64,000 nt of DNA from Onchocerca volvulus. Its lineage: Eukaryota; Nematoda; Chromadorea; Rhabditida; Onchocercidae. The notes beneath the pieces are model-generated. The model worked only from the letters and a program-made list of their open reading frames with translations. It was not told the origin of the DNA and made no database searches. The stretch covers positions 23,589,097 through 23,653,096 of the forward strand of contig HG738138.1 of the NCBI GenBank assembly GCA_000499405.2, given 5' to 3'. Made by a program: the position numbers and the translations under genes. This document shows positions 24,129 to 36,847 of the stretch, piece after piece (the stretch's first letter is position 1; each line of letters begins with the position of its first letter).

Positions 24129-26184
24129 TCACCGAACTGATTGTATAGTTGATTCATTCTCATATACCGTCGCTGTTTTTTTCAGCTGTAGCGGTTTCAG
24201 CAGGTATGAAATAGATGTTAAGGCCAAAAAGATACCTGAAAATGAAAAACGTTAATCTATTCCTACATTTGAAATGAAAAATGGGTATATAATATCATTT
24301 TCCTCGCGCATCACTATTATTCAAAAAATAATGCATACAGAAAAAATGAAAAAAGAAGACTACTTCTTGAAAAAATTTAAGTTGATTACTTTCGAACCGA
24401 AAGAGACTAGAAATTAGAGTTTAAACCATCTACGTATAATATATATAGATGGTTTAAACTAATTTCTAATCGGTCAAACTTTTTTTTTTTTTATCCCACA
24501 TCACTATCTCAATTTTCACATCGAATTTGATGAATTAAGTTAAATACCTGGAGCAACGCTTGAATTTGTCAACTTTGGATAGAAACAAAAAAACGCAAAA
24601 AGCAAATATAGTATTCCACGCCTAATACCATCAAAATTCAAAATCAGTGTAAATGTTCGACAACAAACACCTTCGACTCTACAAAAAAATAAATTTTCAT
24701 TTCAACGAAAGTTTCCGCTCCCTGAATATTTTCACTATTCAAGATTTTTATCCTAGCCTTATTCAGTTGTTTTCCCAAGTAATACGACTTCTGCCTTTTA
24801 AAATCCTTTATGATTTACCCATAAAGCTCTAAAGAAGTTCTATTTATCGTAGAAAATAATAATTGTATATTTGGGAAAACAATTAAATAAAGCTAAGACA
24901 AAAGCCTTGCTAAAATATTTCTTTTTCACAAAACAAACAAAAATTACTTTTCTTGAAATCATTAATGGAAGAAAAAAATCGGAAAAAAAGTTTTTTTTTT
25001 TTTTTTTGATTAATAGAAAAAAATGAAAGCCAGTATTGATTTTAAAAAATCAAACCCGCAACAAAGCCGAATAATATAGCCTGCTTCAAGTAAAAATAAA
25101 GGAACTCCAACGAAAGCCAAATATATTCCAAATGGAAATGAACTGATTGACAGAATTGAACCAATCGATGATAACCAAACCACTCAAATGATTCTCAAAA
25201 TTTACTAATCGATTCTCAAATTTTTACTCCTTACATGATGCATTATCAATTATTCAATGAAATACCAATTTTATTTCAAGGATGATAGCCAAATGAATGT
25301 TTCGTTATTTAATTTAGATTTAAATGATAATTTAATAAGGTCGAAAATTAAACAAGTTCCAATATTTCATTTTATAATTCATCGAACAATAATGGATAGA
25401 AGTGATAAGAATCAATATATAATAAACTTATTATCTATACTTCGCTCAATTAAACGAAATTTGAGCAATGTTTATTCTTTCAGAAATTGGCATATTATGT
25501 AGAAAGGCTTTAAAATAATACAACAAGTGAAACTTGAATTCAGATTCATGGAATCAGACCACAATCAACAAGAAGACGAGTAATGAGTAAAAATTTTGGA
25601 CTGAATCTAAATACAACGTAAAAATCTTTTAAATTTAAATATTGCTTAATTAATTTAAATAATTTTTATCGAATTCAAAAACTGATCTAGCGTGACAAAT
25701 TCTACCATTTGAAAATATCTTTTTATAATCTCAAATAATACAATCCCATTATAGCATTTCATATTCAAAGCTATCGTCAAATAATTTCTATCCAATATTT
25801 CTTGATATTATCAAGCGAATAATTCGGATATTTTTGAAAAATGAAATAATATAGTGAGTGTAAGTGGCAAAGAAATAGGAGAATATTAATATTTTGATGC
25901 CTCTGATATCAGATCATAAGCTAGGATAAGAATTTTCTCTAGAATCGTGATAGATGTTCGGTCATTCGAAACAACATTTTGGAAATGGTACAGGATCAAC
26001 ATTCATTATATGGTTTACCTGTTAGTAGTGATAATGAATACTTCATTCATTCAATATTCAAAATTTTACCTAAAACTGTCAACAAACCAATACCCGTACG
26101 TATCGGTGTCAAATATTTACAAAAATAGTAACGATACGTATACGTATCACCTGTTTCAACCGAACCATTTTCAGTATTGGACAT
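24129..26184 (-). CDS. Small four-helix membrane protein, TMEM72-like
   Basis: Four minus-strand exons, 26184-26070, 25182-25056, 24678-24548 and 24235-24129, join with matching phases into 159 residues. A 20-residue polar N-terminus (MSNTENGSVETGD) precedes four hydrophobic segments at about 30-50, 53-78, 97-116 and 121-137, with a cysteine pair (VCCRTF) between the second and third, and a polar tail. The order of helices, the GYIIRLCCG turn after an LFLLEAG helix and the final LTSISYLL resemble vertebrate TMEM72, a poorly known membrane protein; I recall this resemblance and have not tested it by alignment. An acceptor (TTATTTTAG) 9 bases before the ATG suggests trans-splicing or a 5' UTR intron. 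The acceptor of exon 2 (TTTGAG) is weak. Confidence 0.7.
24404..24472. repeat. Hairpin-forming inverted repeat in an intron
   Basis: CTAGAAATTAG and GTTTAAACCATCTA on the left are mirrored by TAGATGGTTTAAAC and TAATTTCTAAT on the right, around an ATA-rich loop of about 13 bases at 24433-24445. Arms are about 25 bp with one small bulge. It lies in the last intron of the TMEM72-like gene. A small MITE-like element or a hairpin RNA are both possible. Confidence 0.75.
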
Positions 26185-26937
26185 TATAGAATCTAAAATA
26201 ACATGATACATAAAATTTAAGAAATAAAAGATCGATTGAATTTAAAAAATGATAAAAAAGAATTCCTTTTCAAGGAACAATAGAAGATTAATATGTTTTT
26301 GAACAGATCTCGTTGTTTCCATTACACATCACAAAATTAGGTGCTGTAAAGAAGAAAATAATATCAAAAATCATTTCAATGATTATAAAACTGACCTTGT
26401 TAATCTTTCTCGCAGAAATAAAAACAAAATGTTTTGACAGCAAGGTTAATCATAAAAACATGCCTTCGAAGAGAGAAATAAGACACTTTATAAATTAGAG
26501 CATTTACATAAACTCGTTAAAAAAAAATAAGTGATATCATTTCATAGAAAAAAACAAAAAGATAAGTCAAACAAACAAAAAAATTATTTGCAATAATAAA
26601 TTGACAATTACACAGCGACTCTCATTAATGACTTGGGTGGTGTCCTACTTAATATTGTGAACAAAATGTCGTATTCTTTATTGTGAGTGGTCACTCCACA
26701 AAAAAGAAAAGAAAAAACTTCACATTATATGAAACATACCGAATGATAATAAAAGTACAATAATATACAAATGAAATAAAATCAGAAGAAGCAAAATACC
26801 CAAATATTCTAAATAATAACTAAATATATATTAAATATATATGCTATCTACTAAAATGTTTTCTCTTTCTGCAAATTTTTTGAGCAATTATATTAAGAAT
26901 ATCCACAGCCGATAAGTACAAAAAATATTCAATATCA
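26185..26937. other. AT-rich spacer between two minus-strand genes
   Basis: No gene seen. It holds the 3' flank of the CHY-finger gene and the 5' flank of the TMEM72-like gene. Confidence 0.5.
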
Positions 26938-29832
26938 TTATGTTTTATTTTCATCCTTAAATTTCAACTGTGCAGCATGTTTATGGGAAACAGTCTTCAT
27001 CAAACTATTTGCATGTTTTCGTCTATCATTCCTATAAAAAATTAGGGTGAATCTTGCGGTATCATTCACAGGAAATAAAATTTGATTTTTAGAAGTTAAG
27101 GCGATCCCTAAATTTTAACTATTCTTGATTATAATCAAACAATAATCGCTTTCAGATTCAATTTCTTCATTCAATTAAATGCTATTTTTTTTTATTTGAA
27201 ATTTAACTTATACCTGCTCATCACAACTTGATCTCGGCATCCTTTCCCGCCTTCCCAAAACTGTGATTTTACACGTATAACATTCTTATCACAATTTATA
27301 CACGGTTTGGTTTTTTGGAATGGCTAAATGTTAATAATAATGAATAAAACTTTACATAAAAATAGTGATTCTTCACATAACTTTTTAAAAACATAAAAAT
27401 TAATTCAACGAACAGTGATATCAAAACTCATTTGTGGAAATGCGAGATTACTTGATCAATCGGAAACTGAAAAGACCATTGGTTTCCTAAATAGTTTTAC
27501 AAACTATTATCTTTTTCACTTTTGTAAAATGTTTGTATTCTATGAAAAATCGAAATTAGAAGATATAAAAGATTAATGAGCTTTATTACTTGTTCTTTGC
27601 TGCAAAAACCACAGACCATTCGATTAGCCAACTTTGTTTCATGCTCCTTTTCAGCATCGTCATGACACAAGTCACAGGGATATAGCTTTCCACAACAAGG
27701 AAATCTACAAAATTGAATATTTAGGATCCAAATTTTAAATAAAATTTTTAAATTCAAAAAAAAAATACAATTCAGTGAAAAATAAACGAAAAAAAGGAAA
27801 CCTGAACCATCGGTAACTTTTTTTATAATGTTTGCAAGTCCCATTTGCTGGGAGTGGTTGACCTTCAATTAACATCATCGACCGTTCGACTTTTTTCTTT
27901 TTCTGCTAAAAAAAAAAACTTTCCTGACCATATTTTTTTCCATTGTTATGTAAGCCGGTCATTTTCACTGTATATTAATTTAGTCACTCAATATAATCAT
28001 TGTTCCATATACGCATCAAGATAAATAAGTATTCCCTCGCCTTCTTAACAGCCCAATTCCTGACCAATGTTGCAATAATTTCTCAAACATTAATTCAAAT
28101 GTATTAATCGAGCATATCATCGATTTAAAAAAAAAAAATAATAAATGGATATGGTTGACTCACTTTATCTTTTGGTACAGAACTGTCTTCTTTCGCAATT
28201 GAATTAAAGTCACCAACAAATTGAATAGTTCTAATTTCAAACTCACATTTACTATGGCAACTGTAACACCAACTCTTATTGGCTACTCCATATGTAAGAT
28301 TCTGAAAACAGTGGTAAACTTTAACCAATTCTTATGAGAGGAAAATCTGAACCATTAAGAAATTTAAAATGATTGAAAGAATTCCTAAGAATACGATCAT
28401 GAATAACACCAATCTGTCATCAATCTAATCAAAAAATCAGCAAATATAAGTTCTAGCAGCTTCATCCTTACTTGAAAAAAAAAAAAAGTGCTGCAATATC
28501 AAGAAAATCTTGGAACTTTTAAAAAATTGATGTGTTGCCTATAAAACGTAATGATTATTTCGAAATTTAAGACTTAAACTACAATTTTCTACTCATTTAT
28601 TGATTTCTCATTTACATAATGCAGAGGAGACGAAAAAATACTACTTTAATTAATAAGTAATTCTTTCAACCATTATACTCAGGTTTAACAAAAGATAAAT
28701 AAATTAAAGTAAAAAAGTGATGACTAGAAACATAAATTCCTACCACAAGACTGGTGAACAAATCTCTAGTGCACAATTCGGCTGCTAATGCACTGTGAAT
28801 GTCTAGGAAATGGTAATTTATTAATCAAAAATCAAAGTTTCTATAGACTATATAGGCAAAAGTAATCTTACGAATATGAAAATTCCAAAAGATACCTCAG
28901 CTGTAGCCTCCTTATTGCAATGCAAGCAAGTATAAGATAGTTTTGATGAAAGCAACACGCAATCTAGTGGGACACAACCCTTTGGTTCAAGTAAGGCAAT
29001 AACATTTGAATTTTGATGTACGAACTGAGGAGAAATACGGATCGAAAAGCCATTTAAGCATCTGAAATAATTATATATATATATATTTTTTTTCTATAAG
29101 AATTCCATTTTAGAGTTACTGTCTGATTATTTTGTCCGTCTATGACAGTGAATGTGAAATCAGATGATAATAAGAATTATTATAAGCGTAAAAAACTTAC
29201 TTCTGGCAGTGTGATGTAGAAAGCTGTTTCAATGAACACGTCAGGAAAGATAATGCACCACATTTTGCACATCTGAGGCTTAGAGCCATTGTGATAATAG
29301 ATAATGTAGCAATATTTCCATTCAAATCGTTCCAAGAAACACGAGCTTCAATGAATTTCACTTTTGATGATTGTTCAGAGTTGGATTCTTCTTGCTGAAA
29401 CAAATAATATGTAGAGCACTGCAGCAGGAAGTTTCCAACAAAAACTAAAGTATTGGAATTCACTAAAAATGGACATTATTTAATGTAGCGACAGTCTAAA
29501 AATAAAATAAGACATTGTTTCAATGAAATAATTAAGTTTTGTACTTTTACCGAATTGTATAATCATCACAAAACGAGTTATCACAAAATTATGTGAAATA
29601 ACCCTAAATGGGTTATTGAAAACTTTCTATGTCTTTTTTTGCATTTTTAGATTTTACCATAACGATTGCTGTTTTCGATGTTGGCTCAATTCCTGCTTCA
29701 TCATCTTTGTGATCTTGAATAATTTCATCACTATCACGAATTAATGCTTTCACTTCATAAGTCTGGAAAAATAGTATTTCATTTCTTGAGAGAAGCTCAT
29801 ATTCTCCATAAATGAACCATTGACGTTCTGGT

Positions 29833-29874
<42 letters not shown>

Positions 29875-31971
29875 AAAACAAAACCTATTTGAGGTGATTG
29901 AGGATTTACCAAAGTTATATATACTCATGAAGTGAAAATTGTGGTTAAAAACGAAAAAAAAATTTCAAATAATTGAATTAGTAAAGAACACACTAGAACA
30001 ACAAAATATCGCATTTTCAGAGTTTGATGGCATTAAAGTAACTATTAACCATAACAAAAGCTGGTGGTTTCTTAAATAAGTCAATATGAGTGTAACATCA
30101 ATTCAATAATTTTCTGAAATTACTTAATATACCTCGGTATCAATATTTTCGTTTTGACTGGTCAAGTTTGAGAAATTCGTTTGATGCAACGTAATGCCTT
30201 CCTTTTCGGCTTCAGTAATCAATTTTGTTCTTCGCAAACCACCGACAAACAAATCCAAAATATTCCGATCCAACCAACGAATGAAAGTTTTGCCGATACC
30301 GATATAAGTATTGCATTTTTCCGCTTCCATAAACTTTTCCTGCAAATAAAACAATTGAACAGCGTTCATAACCGCCAGTTTGAATATTTTTTGCTTAAAT
30401 CAACCAAATTTGTAACTATGCGTATATATCAAATGTATTTATTGTTCGAATGCATTTATTTGAGAGCCAATTAATTAAAAACTTCTCTCGATTTTCTTTT
30501 TATTGTATTTTTGTTTTGTCAACGAGTCAATTTTTTTTATGGATTTTAAATGATTCGTTCAGTTTCTAGAACAATAACCTCCAGAAATTTTTTAACTTCT
30601 TTATTGAAGTAAGTAACAAGTGGAATAGGTAAAGTTGATTCACTCAAAGTCACCATAATCGATTCACATGGATAATGCTCTGAAATTTTGAGTCGCAGTC
30701 TCACAGCTTTTACTTCGAAAACCTAAAATTCGATTGTCAAGAAATTTGAATTTTCACATTTTTTAAAGAGGAAATATTACAAATTCTCCAAATTTTTGTC
30801 AGTTCCAATCAATATAACTTCTTTTTTGATGTATAAAGTGACAATATTGTGTGTGTAATCAAAAGTGAAAAACATATAAACTAACTCTTAAAATTTTTTT
30901 ATAAAATAAGAGTATTCCAGAAAGTTTGCAGAAAACAAACCCATTCAGGATCCGTGATTTTGTATTCGAATTCAATAAAATAAGAACTTCCATCATATGC
31001 AAACTTCGCATCACGAAATCGTCGACCAAAATAATTGATTTCAGAATTTCGTATATCCAATTGTTCTTTTTTTCCGATATCATCTCTGCTTATCGTTGTT
31101 ATATTTGGTCGAATTATGATTCTAGCAGGTTTGAGATTATCATGTGATGCGATAGGATCAGAATCGTTTCTCTTCCTTTCATTTTGTATATGTAAAAATC
31201 GGCAATATTCTCCAAAATAGCACGAATTCTCAGCAGCAAAGTATTTGCAGACTTTTTTTTTTGAAGCCTTCAGCGGCAATGCACAAACATCATCATTGTC
31301 CCCATTTTTTGTCAAATCTGCAACAAAAATATTGGGAAAAAAGTTTGTCCAATATATTATAAAATATCACACAAATAATTAAACGTAAATATAATCGAAA
31401 GACCAAAATGTAGGCCTGTAAAAGCATCAGCCGATAAACCATTTTTTTTTTTTTATACCGACCGATTACGATATCGATAATTCAAATCGCTGAATTTAGC
31501 AACTAGCAAATAAACAATCAGAGAATACATCTTATTGAGCTTCAAAACTGATCAATTGTTCTCTTAATGTATATTCGAAACTTAATTCATAACAAAAGAA
31601 TTGGGAAGACTGATCAAAAAAATTTAAAGATAACCAGAAATCAAAAGAGAAATTATTTTATTTATTGAATCATTCTCATTTATTTCAACATATATAATCT
31701 CAAAATATTCTTTCCGCTTACTTTTCTCCTTTACATTTGAGTTTGATATAGGCTTCGAAGTAGAAGATAGAGTGGCATTTTGTTCTACAATTTGAATTTC
31801 AGGAGTACCATGAGCAGCTAGTGATTTCTGAAGTTTGGGCTGTTTTTTCGGCGCATCTCGGAAGCGTCGATAACCATAACGCTCACTTTGAGGCGCAGCG
31901 CCTCGGGAATATCTAGGAGCGGAAGATTTTTTTTCCGATGAACTTTTTGTCGTTTGCTGATCCGAAGACAT
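26938..31971 (-). CDS. CCCH + RWD-like + CHY zinc-finger protein
   Basis: Twelve minus-strand exons with agreeing phases: 31971-31722, 31317-30941, 30722-30579, 30339-30133, 29762-29658, 29394-29201, 29061-28896, 28301-28164, 27905-27802, 27704-27590, 27323-27214, 27031-26938 (stop TAA); 667 residues. A basic, serine-rich N-terminus is followed by a CCCH finger (C-x8-C-x5-C-x3-H, residues 107-126) and an RWD-like region (about 180-260, with a YP turn and a terminal helix). Next come two CxxC pairs (RCAKCG, CLHCNK/CYSCH), as found beside CHY fingers in other eukaryotes, and the CHY finger itself from 551 (CKHY, CCGK, PCDLCH, HETKLANRMVCGFCSKEQ, CINCDK, FWEGGKGCRD). CHY fingers bind three zinc ions. 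CCCH plus RWD suggests RNA or ubiquitin-pathway contacts, but no function is established from the sequence. A 40-base A tract lies in intron 4. Confidence 0.85.
29834..29873 (+). repeat. Poly-A tract (40 bases) in a CHY-gene intron
   Basis: Uninterrupted A run on the plus strand (poly-T on the sense strand of the minus-strand gene), between exons 30339-30133 and 29762-29658. Confidence 0.9.
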
Positions 31972-32827
31972 CAGAAAAAAAACCAGAAAAACCGGAAAAC
32001 AAAGTTGATTTTCACATTAATAGCTTCTCAACTCTCATAACGAAAACAAGAAAAAAAAAAAGCATCTTTTTTTTTTCCTATATCACAGTGGCGGAAAATG
32101 CATAATGACAAACAACGGATCCTGTTGATTGAATCATAGTCAATCCAAGATCATTTTCTCTCTCTTTGAAACAATTTAATGGCACAGTAAAAAGGAATCT
32201 TTTCTTACCGGCGCAATGTACTTGATTACGATTTTCCGCTCCGCCTTCCAAACTAATCGATGATTTCCATTATTTCAAATGTTATTAAGGAATGATAATA
32301 TACCATGTTGTAGTTTAAGGAAAAAAAGTGCTCAGCTTCTGTGTTTATTCAGAAAAATCGTTTCAGATGACTCAATTTTTCACAAAGATATCATCAAAAG
32401 AAAAGTGAAACAAATACGAATTGTGAAGTTTGGTTAGCACTTTATCATTTCATAAAATCATCACCGTTCAATTTAATACAAGAAATTTCAACAAGCTCCA
32501 GTGATTCAGCTTCCTGACTTCTTTTTATTTCTAATTTAAGGAAAATTTCAATAATACAACTCATTCCGTAGTTTGAAAAATATAGCAGCAGCCTTCACTA
32601 TAAATTGGCAAGAGGAAATGAAAACAAAATAAGGCACAGTGATAACAATTATCAAACAGCAACTACAGTGAATCAACCAAATCTGTAACAGATTGAGATC
32701 GAAAAATTTAAACTCTGATATAATACCTTCAAGGACACGATTCATAAATTATTCAAACTGCAGAAAAAATGAAATAACTACCGACAGATTGTCAGTCCAG
32801 CCGATTGTAGATAATTGAAATATCTTT
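31972..32827. other. Spacer between EXOSC6-like and CHY genes
   Basis: 856 bases between the stop of the exosome gene and the start of the CHY gene, both on the minus strand. No open frame of note. It contains the promoter of the CHY gene or, if the two are co-transcribed, the intercistronic region. Confidence 0.5.
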
Positions 32828-34254
32828 TCAGATCTTTACATCGCTCATAAGTGTTTTGCGTACCAAAGGATATAATTTCAATGAATTTTCTATGGCCACA
32901 GCAATAGCATGCCTTAACTGTTGAGGTTCTGCAATGCCAACAAATTCACAACATGCTAACTGATTTAATGATGGTAACATGCCAACAGTAACTGAGAGAT
33001 GCGCATTTCCCGGAAATTCCTCTGAATCAGTTACAGAAGAGAACGGAAATGAGCTGGTTGACGGATCAACAATGATGCGGCCATCTGCCAGCATTACGAT
33101 ATGAGCTGCTACACAAACATCATAAACCTGGATACCAGAATCAATTAGAGCCAAGGAAGCAGCTATCAAAGCAGCCGCCAAAACACCACCATCATCGTTG
33201 AGGACCGTTATTTCAACATCAATCTGTGCTTTGCAAAATAAATCCAAACATACAATTGATCGTAATGCTGATTCTACGGCATTACGTGTTTCACTGTTTT
33301 CTTTACTTGAAATTGAGGAAGAACCTGAAATTCAAATGAACAGATAAAGGACAGATAATTAAATATTATCCCAACTGAACACTCAATAACTTTTAATCAA
33401 ATAGTTATCTCATCAATGTAAACACATTATGAAATGAATGTACGTCACTCTCCACATTTGTCCTTTTATTTTTTATTTCTTAATTTTATTTATTGTATCA
33501 GTTGCCACTGAACGATGTATACCATAAGGAACATACTAGAGTCATCGAGAAGATTAACAATAAAATAACTAAATTTATTTTCTGTTCCATCAAAGGACTT
33601 TATAATCATCAAAAGAAGTAAATCTATGGAAAGAACATAATAAGTTATATGGATAATGCGAACACATGGCGAAGATGATGAAGCAGAAGTAAAAGCAGAT
33701 AGTCTAAGATAAATGCATTCGGCATGATTGTTACTTTTCCATAAGATCAGAAACATTATTTCAGAAAAATTACGAGTAAGGTGATATCATATTTCTATCT
33801 TTTTCGTGATACTGTTTAACTATTCGGATAAAATGTTACTCTTTTCATAATTTCGAATCACTTTTCTTAAGGCTGAGATATAATTGCTTAACTGCTTCGA
33901 TATTTGGACTTTACTGATTAATTTAAAGTGCTGAGAAAAAGAAAAAGTCAAATAAATACCTGGAACAGCAGTGCTCTCCATTGAAATATTCTTCAGAAAG
34001 ACACAAATTTGTCCTTCCGTCGGATCTACATCTGTATTTTTTGTTATTTCTTTAGGACCATCAACAGCGCAAATAACTTTTGTTGAACCAAATTCAACAT
34101 AAACCGTGCCTTTCTGATCATGTAAAGCACCTGTCTGCATTACAATGGATCGGAATGTGTTTGCAGCACTTCCCAAACTCGTTCCAGCTTTGCCATTTTC
34201 TGTTCGTTTTAATAGATTATTTAAGGGTACTGGTTTCACTGAGGAATGCTGCAT
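32828..34254 (-). CDS. EXOSC6: Exosome ring subunit MTR3/EXOSC6 (RNase PH fold)
   Basis: Two exons, 34254-33960 and 33324-32828, joined in phase 1, encode 263 residues, close to the usual 270. The RNase PH pattern is seen: GALHDQKGTVYVEFGSTKVICAV with the conserved G-S/T-K-V strand, then EITVLNDDGGVLAAAL, YDVCVAAHIV, HLSVTVGMLPSL and a C-terminal helix ending LYPLVRKTL. The long divergent middle and the NLYP-like C-terminus favour MTR3 over RRP41 or RRP42. The subunit is structural: it helps form the six-member ring that threads RNA to the exosome nucleases in nucleus and cytoplasm. A strong acceptor (CTATTCTAG) ends 3 bases before the ATG, so the message is probably trans-spliced to a leader or has a 5' UTR intron. 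Assignment among the RNase PH-like subunits is likely but not certain. Confidence 0.85.
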
Positions 34255-36847
34255 AGTCTAGAATAGGAGAAAAAATCAATAAAGCAAAATTTAATAAACA
34301 AATCGATGCAATATGAAGGATAAAAAAATATATATATAAAGGATCTATTCGATTTCATCATTTATTCTATCATTTATAAAATCATATCTATTTACAATGT
34401 CAGTGGCAAAGTTCAAGTGTATTTCCTATTAAAATAATCACTTCAACTTTATTTTTGTCTGCAAAGCAATAGAATTTATACACAAATGCTTAACTAGCAA
34501 GAATATATTAACAAAATCTAAAACAGTATTTTTCTATATGACCACTGGAAAAATTATATTATATTATCTACGCAGAAAAATCATTGAAATTTAAATTTGC
34601 TCTAATAATAAGCAAATTTTAAAGGAATCTACGCTGATAACACAAGAAGTTTAACGGTACGCATAACTTTCGTCAAAACTATACCTCGAATTCTCATGAT
34701 CATGAGACCACCTAGTTCCAGATTTGGCTCGTCCTTCATTTACAGCCCTCTTATGACTTGTCCATGACGTCGAAATGCGGAGGATTACGGGACTACATGC
34801 GGTACTTCAAGCAGATCTAGAATAATAATTGGGTATAGAAATGTTCGTTTTTGCTAGTAAAGGTTACTGTGCCATGAATTAAGATGACAGTTTTGTTGAA
34901 AGAATAGAAGAAAAAGAGAGAGAGAGAAATAGTGTGTGTTATGTTATAAGAGCGAGGAAAGGATTGAAAATATCCCTGAAAATGATGTGTTATGGGATCT
35001 AAGAAAATTTGCAATATATGAATTGAAATATGAATAGTATTAAATTTGAAGAAAGAATAGGACAGTGATCAGTTATTATTAATTAGTTATAAACAATTAA
35101 ACTAAATTAATTGAGGAATTAATTAGAATTAATGTAAAAAATGAGAACTGCAAAAAAAAAGGAAAAAAAGGTGAAGCGAAAAAAACGAGTTAAAAGAAAC
35201 AATGAAGTTGAGTAATTCTATGAAATTTCGCTTTCTTAAATTCAACTAAAATTGATATGTAATTTCGAAAATTTGTGAAATCAAAGATTGAAACGGAAGT
35301 ACGTGAAATTAAATTTCTTGCTTATATATTGACTCTAAATACTTCAATTTTAACATCATGTAATTGATCAAATAACTTATAAAGTAATAAAAATTCTTTT
35401 ATTTAGTAACAATCAACATAATGACAAATACAACTTTATATCGTCCTTGCATAGAAATAGATATAAATTAAATTTATCTACGTCTCAGACATTCATCACT
35501 TTTCTTTTATTAATTTAAGAATTTTCAGCATTTATGGAATTTCATTTCGAATTATGCTTTTTTTTTTCTTTTTTTACGGCAACACAATTGTTCGATTATT
35601 CGAAGGGGAAGAGAAGTTTCAGAATTTCTTTCAAATGAATGGACTTTTATTTGAAATGCATGCCATTTTCGTTGAAAAAAAAAATGCAAGAAATCTAGGA
35701 TGAAAGGGAGGCCGAAATAGCGAGAAGGTTTGTCGTGCTGTTTGAAGATTTATCCGTTAGTATTTCTGAGTTTTTTTTCAATAAGAGCATGTCTTTTTTT
35801 TTCTTGGAAACAGAATTTGGTTTACTGATATTTTAATGAGAAAGTTTATGGTTCAATATTACATCACTAATTATAAAAATTTGGAAAATGAACAATTATA
35901 AAACTTTATTGCAAATGTATAGAGTAAACAAATGATGTTGTTTTATTGGGATATACGAAATTAATTTATGTAATACAACAGTTAAATTGAGAGGATGCAG
36001 AAGAATCACTGTCTTTCTAAGAAAAGTTCAGAATTTGAAAGCTAATTACTCAATTCGATGAAGTATGTTTGAATTTGGACCGTTGATTACCATCAATTTG
36101 TAATTAAGGATCACTGAAATCCATTCCAGCGATTCGACAGTAGCTATATCTGTTGCATGATTAAGTATGTGAAAAAAATTAGAAATTAAAAGGGATGAGA
36201 TTTATATGATTACTGATTATGTATGCTGTCATTATCACAGGAAATGTATCTGATTAAAAAAATATGCAAAAAATAGTGGAAAAGTCACAGTACGAATCAT
36301 ATCAAATACTATCATTTCGAAATTCATTAAACTTATTTGTCTCAGTTAATTGGCGAATCCGATATATCTACAAAAATTATAATTTTAAATTTAAGTTATA
36401 TAACAAATACTATACAACTCATAGTAGTGGTCTTCCTATTAAATTACAAATTTAAATGAAATAGATTGACTAATTAGCTCTAATTATGGTGCAGAAATTG
36501 TAGAAATGGCAATAGGAATTGATATTACAAGTGATGCGGTTGTTATCATCAAGTTTCACGAATTTAATAAAGATCATTTTATCACACTTCAGCTTAAATT
36601 ATGACTCATTAAAAATTCTTCCACATCTAGACGCTCTCTTCAAAAACCAGTGTCTTTATTTTAAAGGGTAAGATTATTTTCTCGTATTTCACAAGAAACT
36701 ATTAAGAAAAAGGAAAGGTGATGTGAGACAGTACAAATACAAATAACCTTTCAAACAAATCGGCAGCCGGTAGTTTTTTCTTTTCTTTGTTAGTTAGCAG
36801 TATTTATTTCTGAAATGAATGTAATTGTTTTTGTATGTGAGGAATAA
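34255..36847. other. Spacer between divergent genes, with one exon-like segment
   Basis: Upstream of the exosome gene (-) and of the first TGF-beta-like gene (+). An exon-like segment lies at 34657-34802. The rest is AT-rich without plausible spliced frames. Confidence 0.45.
34657..34802 (-). CDS. Possible terminal exon, unknown protein
   Basis: A minus-strand frame of about 48 codons ends at TAA (34657-34659). It contains TSHKRAVNEGRAKSG and a charged tail HENSRYSFDESYAYR. The segment is richer in G+C than its neighbours. The acceptor would be CTTGAAG or ATGTAG near its upstream end. No family was recognised and no upstream exon was found. If real, its stop lies only about 400 bases before the exosome ATG and its acceptor, which is operon-like spacing. 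Confidence 0.3.

Noticed and set aside
25257..25502. 81-codon plus-strand frame
   Set aside because: Falls in the first intron of the minus-strand TMEM72-like gene; AT-driven composition.
28743..28806. Exon-like minus-strand segment in the CHY gene (HSALAAELCTRDLFTSL) with a TCCTAG acceptor and a GTAGGA donor
   Set aside because: Its entry phase does not fit the preceding exon, while exon 29061-28896 joins 28301-28164 directly in phase and gives the expected CxxC spacing.
30181..30474. 97-codon plus-strand frame
   Set aside because: Antisense shadow of the fourth CHY-gene exon (30339-30133).
35700..35765. Short minus-strand coding-like stretch (EILTDKSSNSTTNLLAI)
   Set aside because: Only about 23 codons, with no donor or acceptor in the right place to connect it with 34657-34802.
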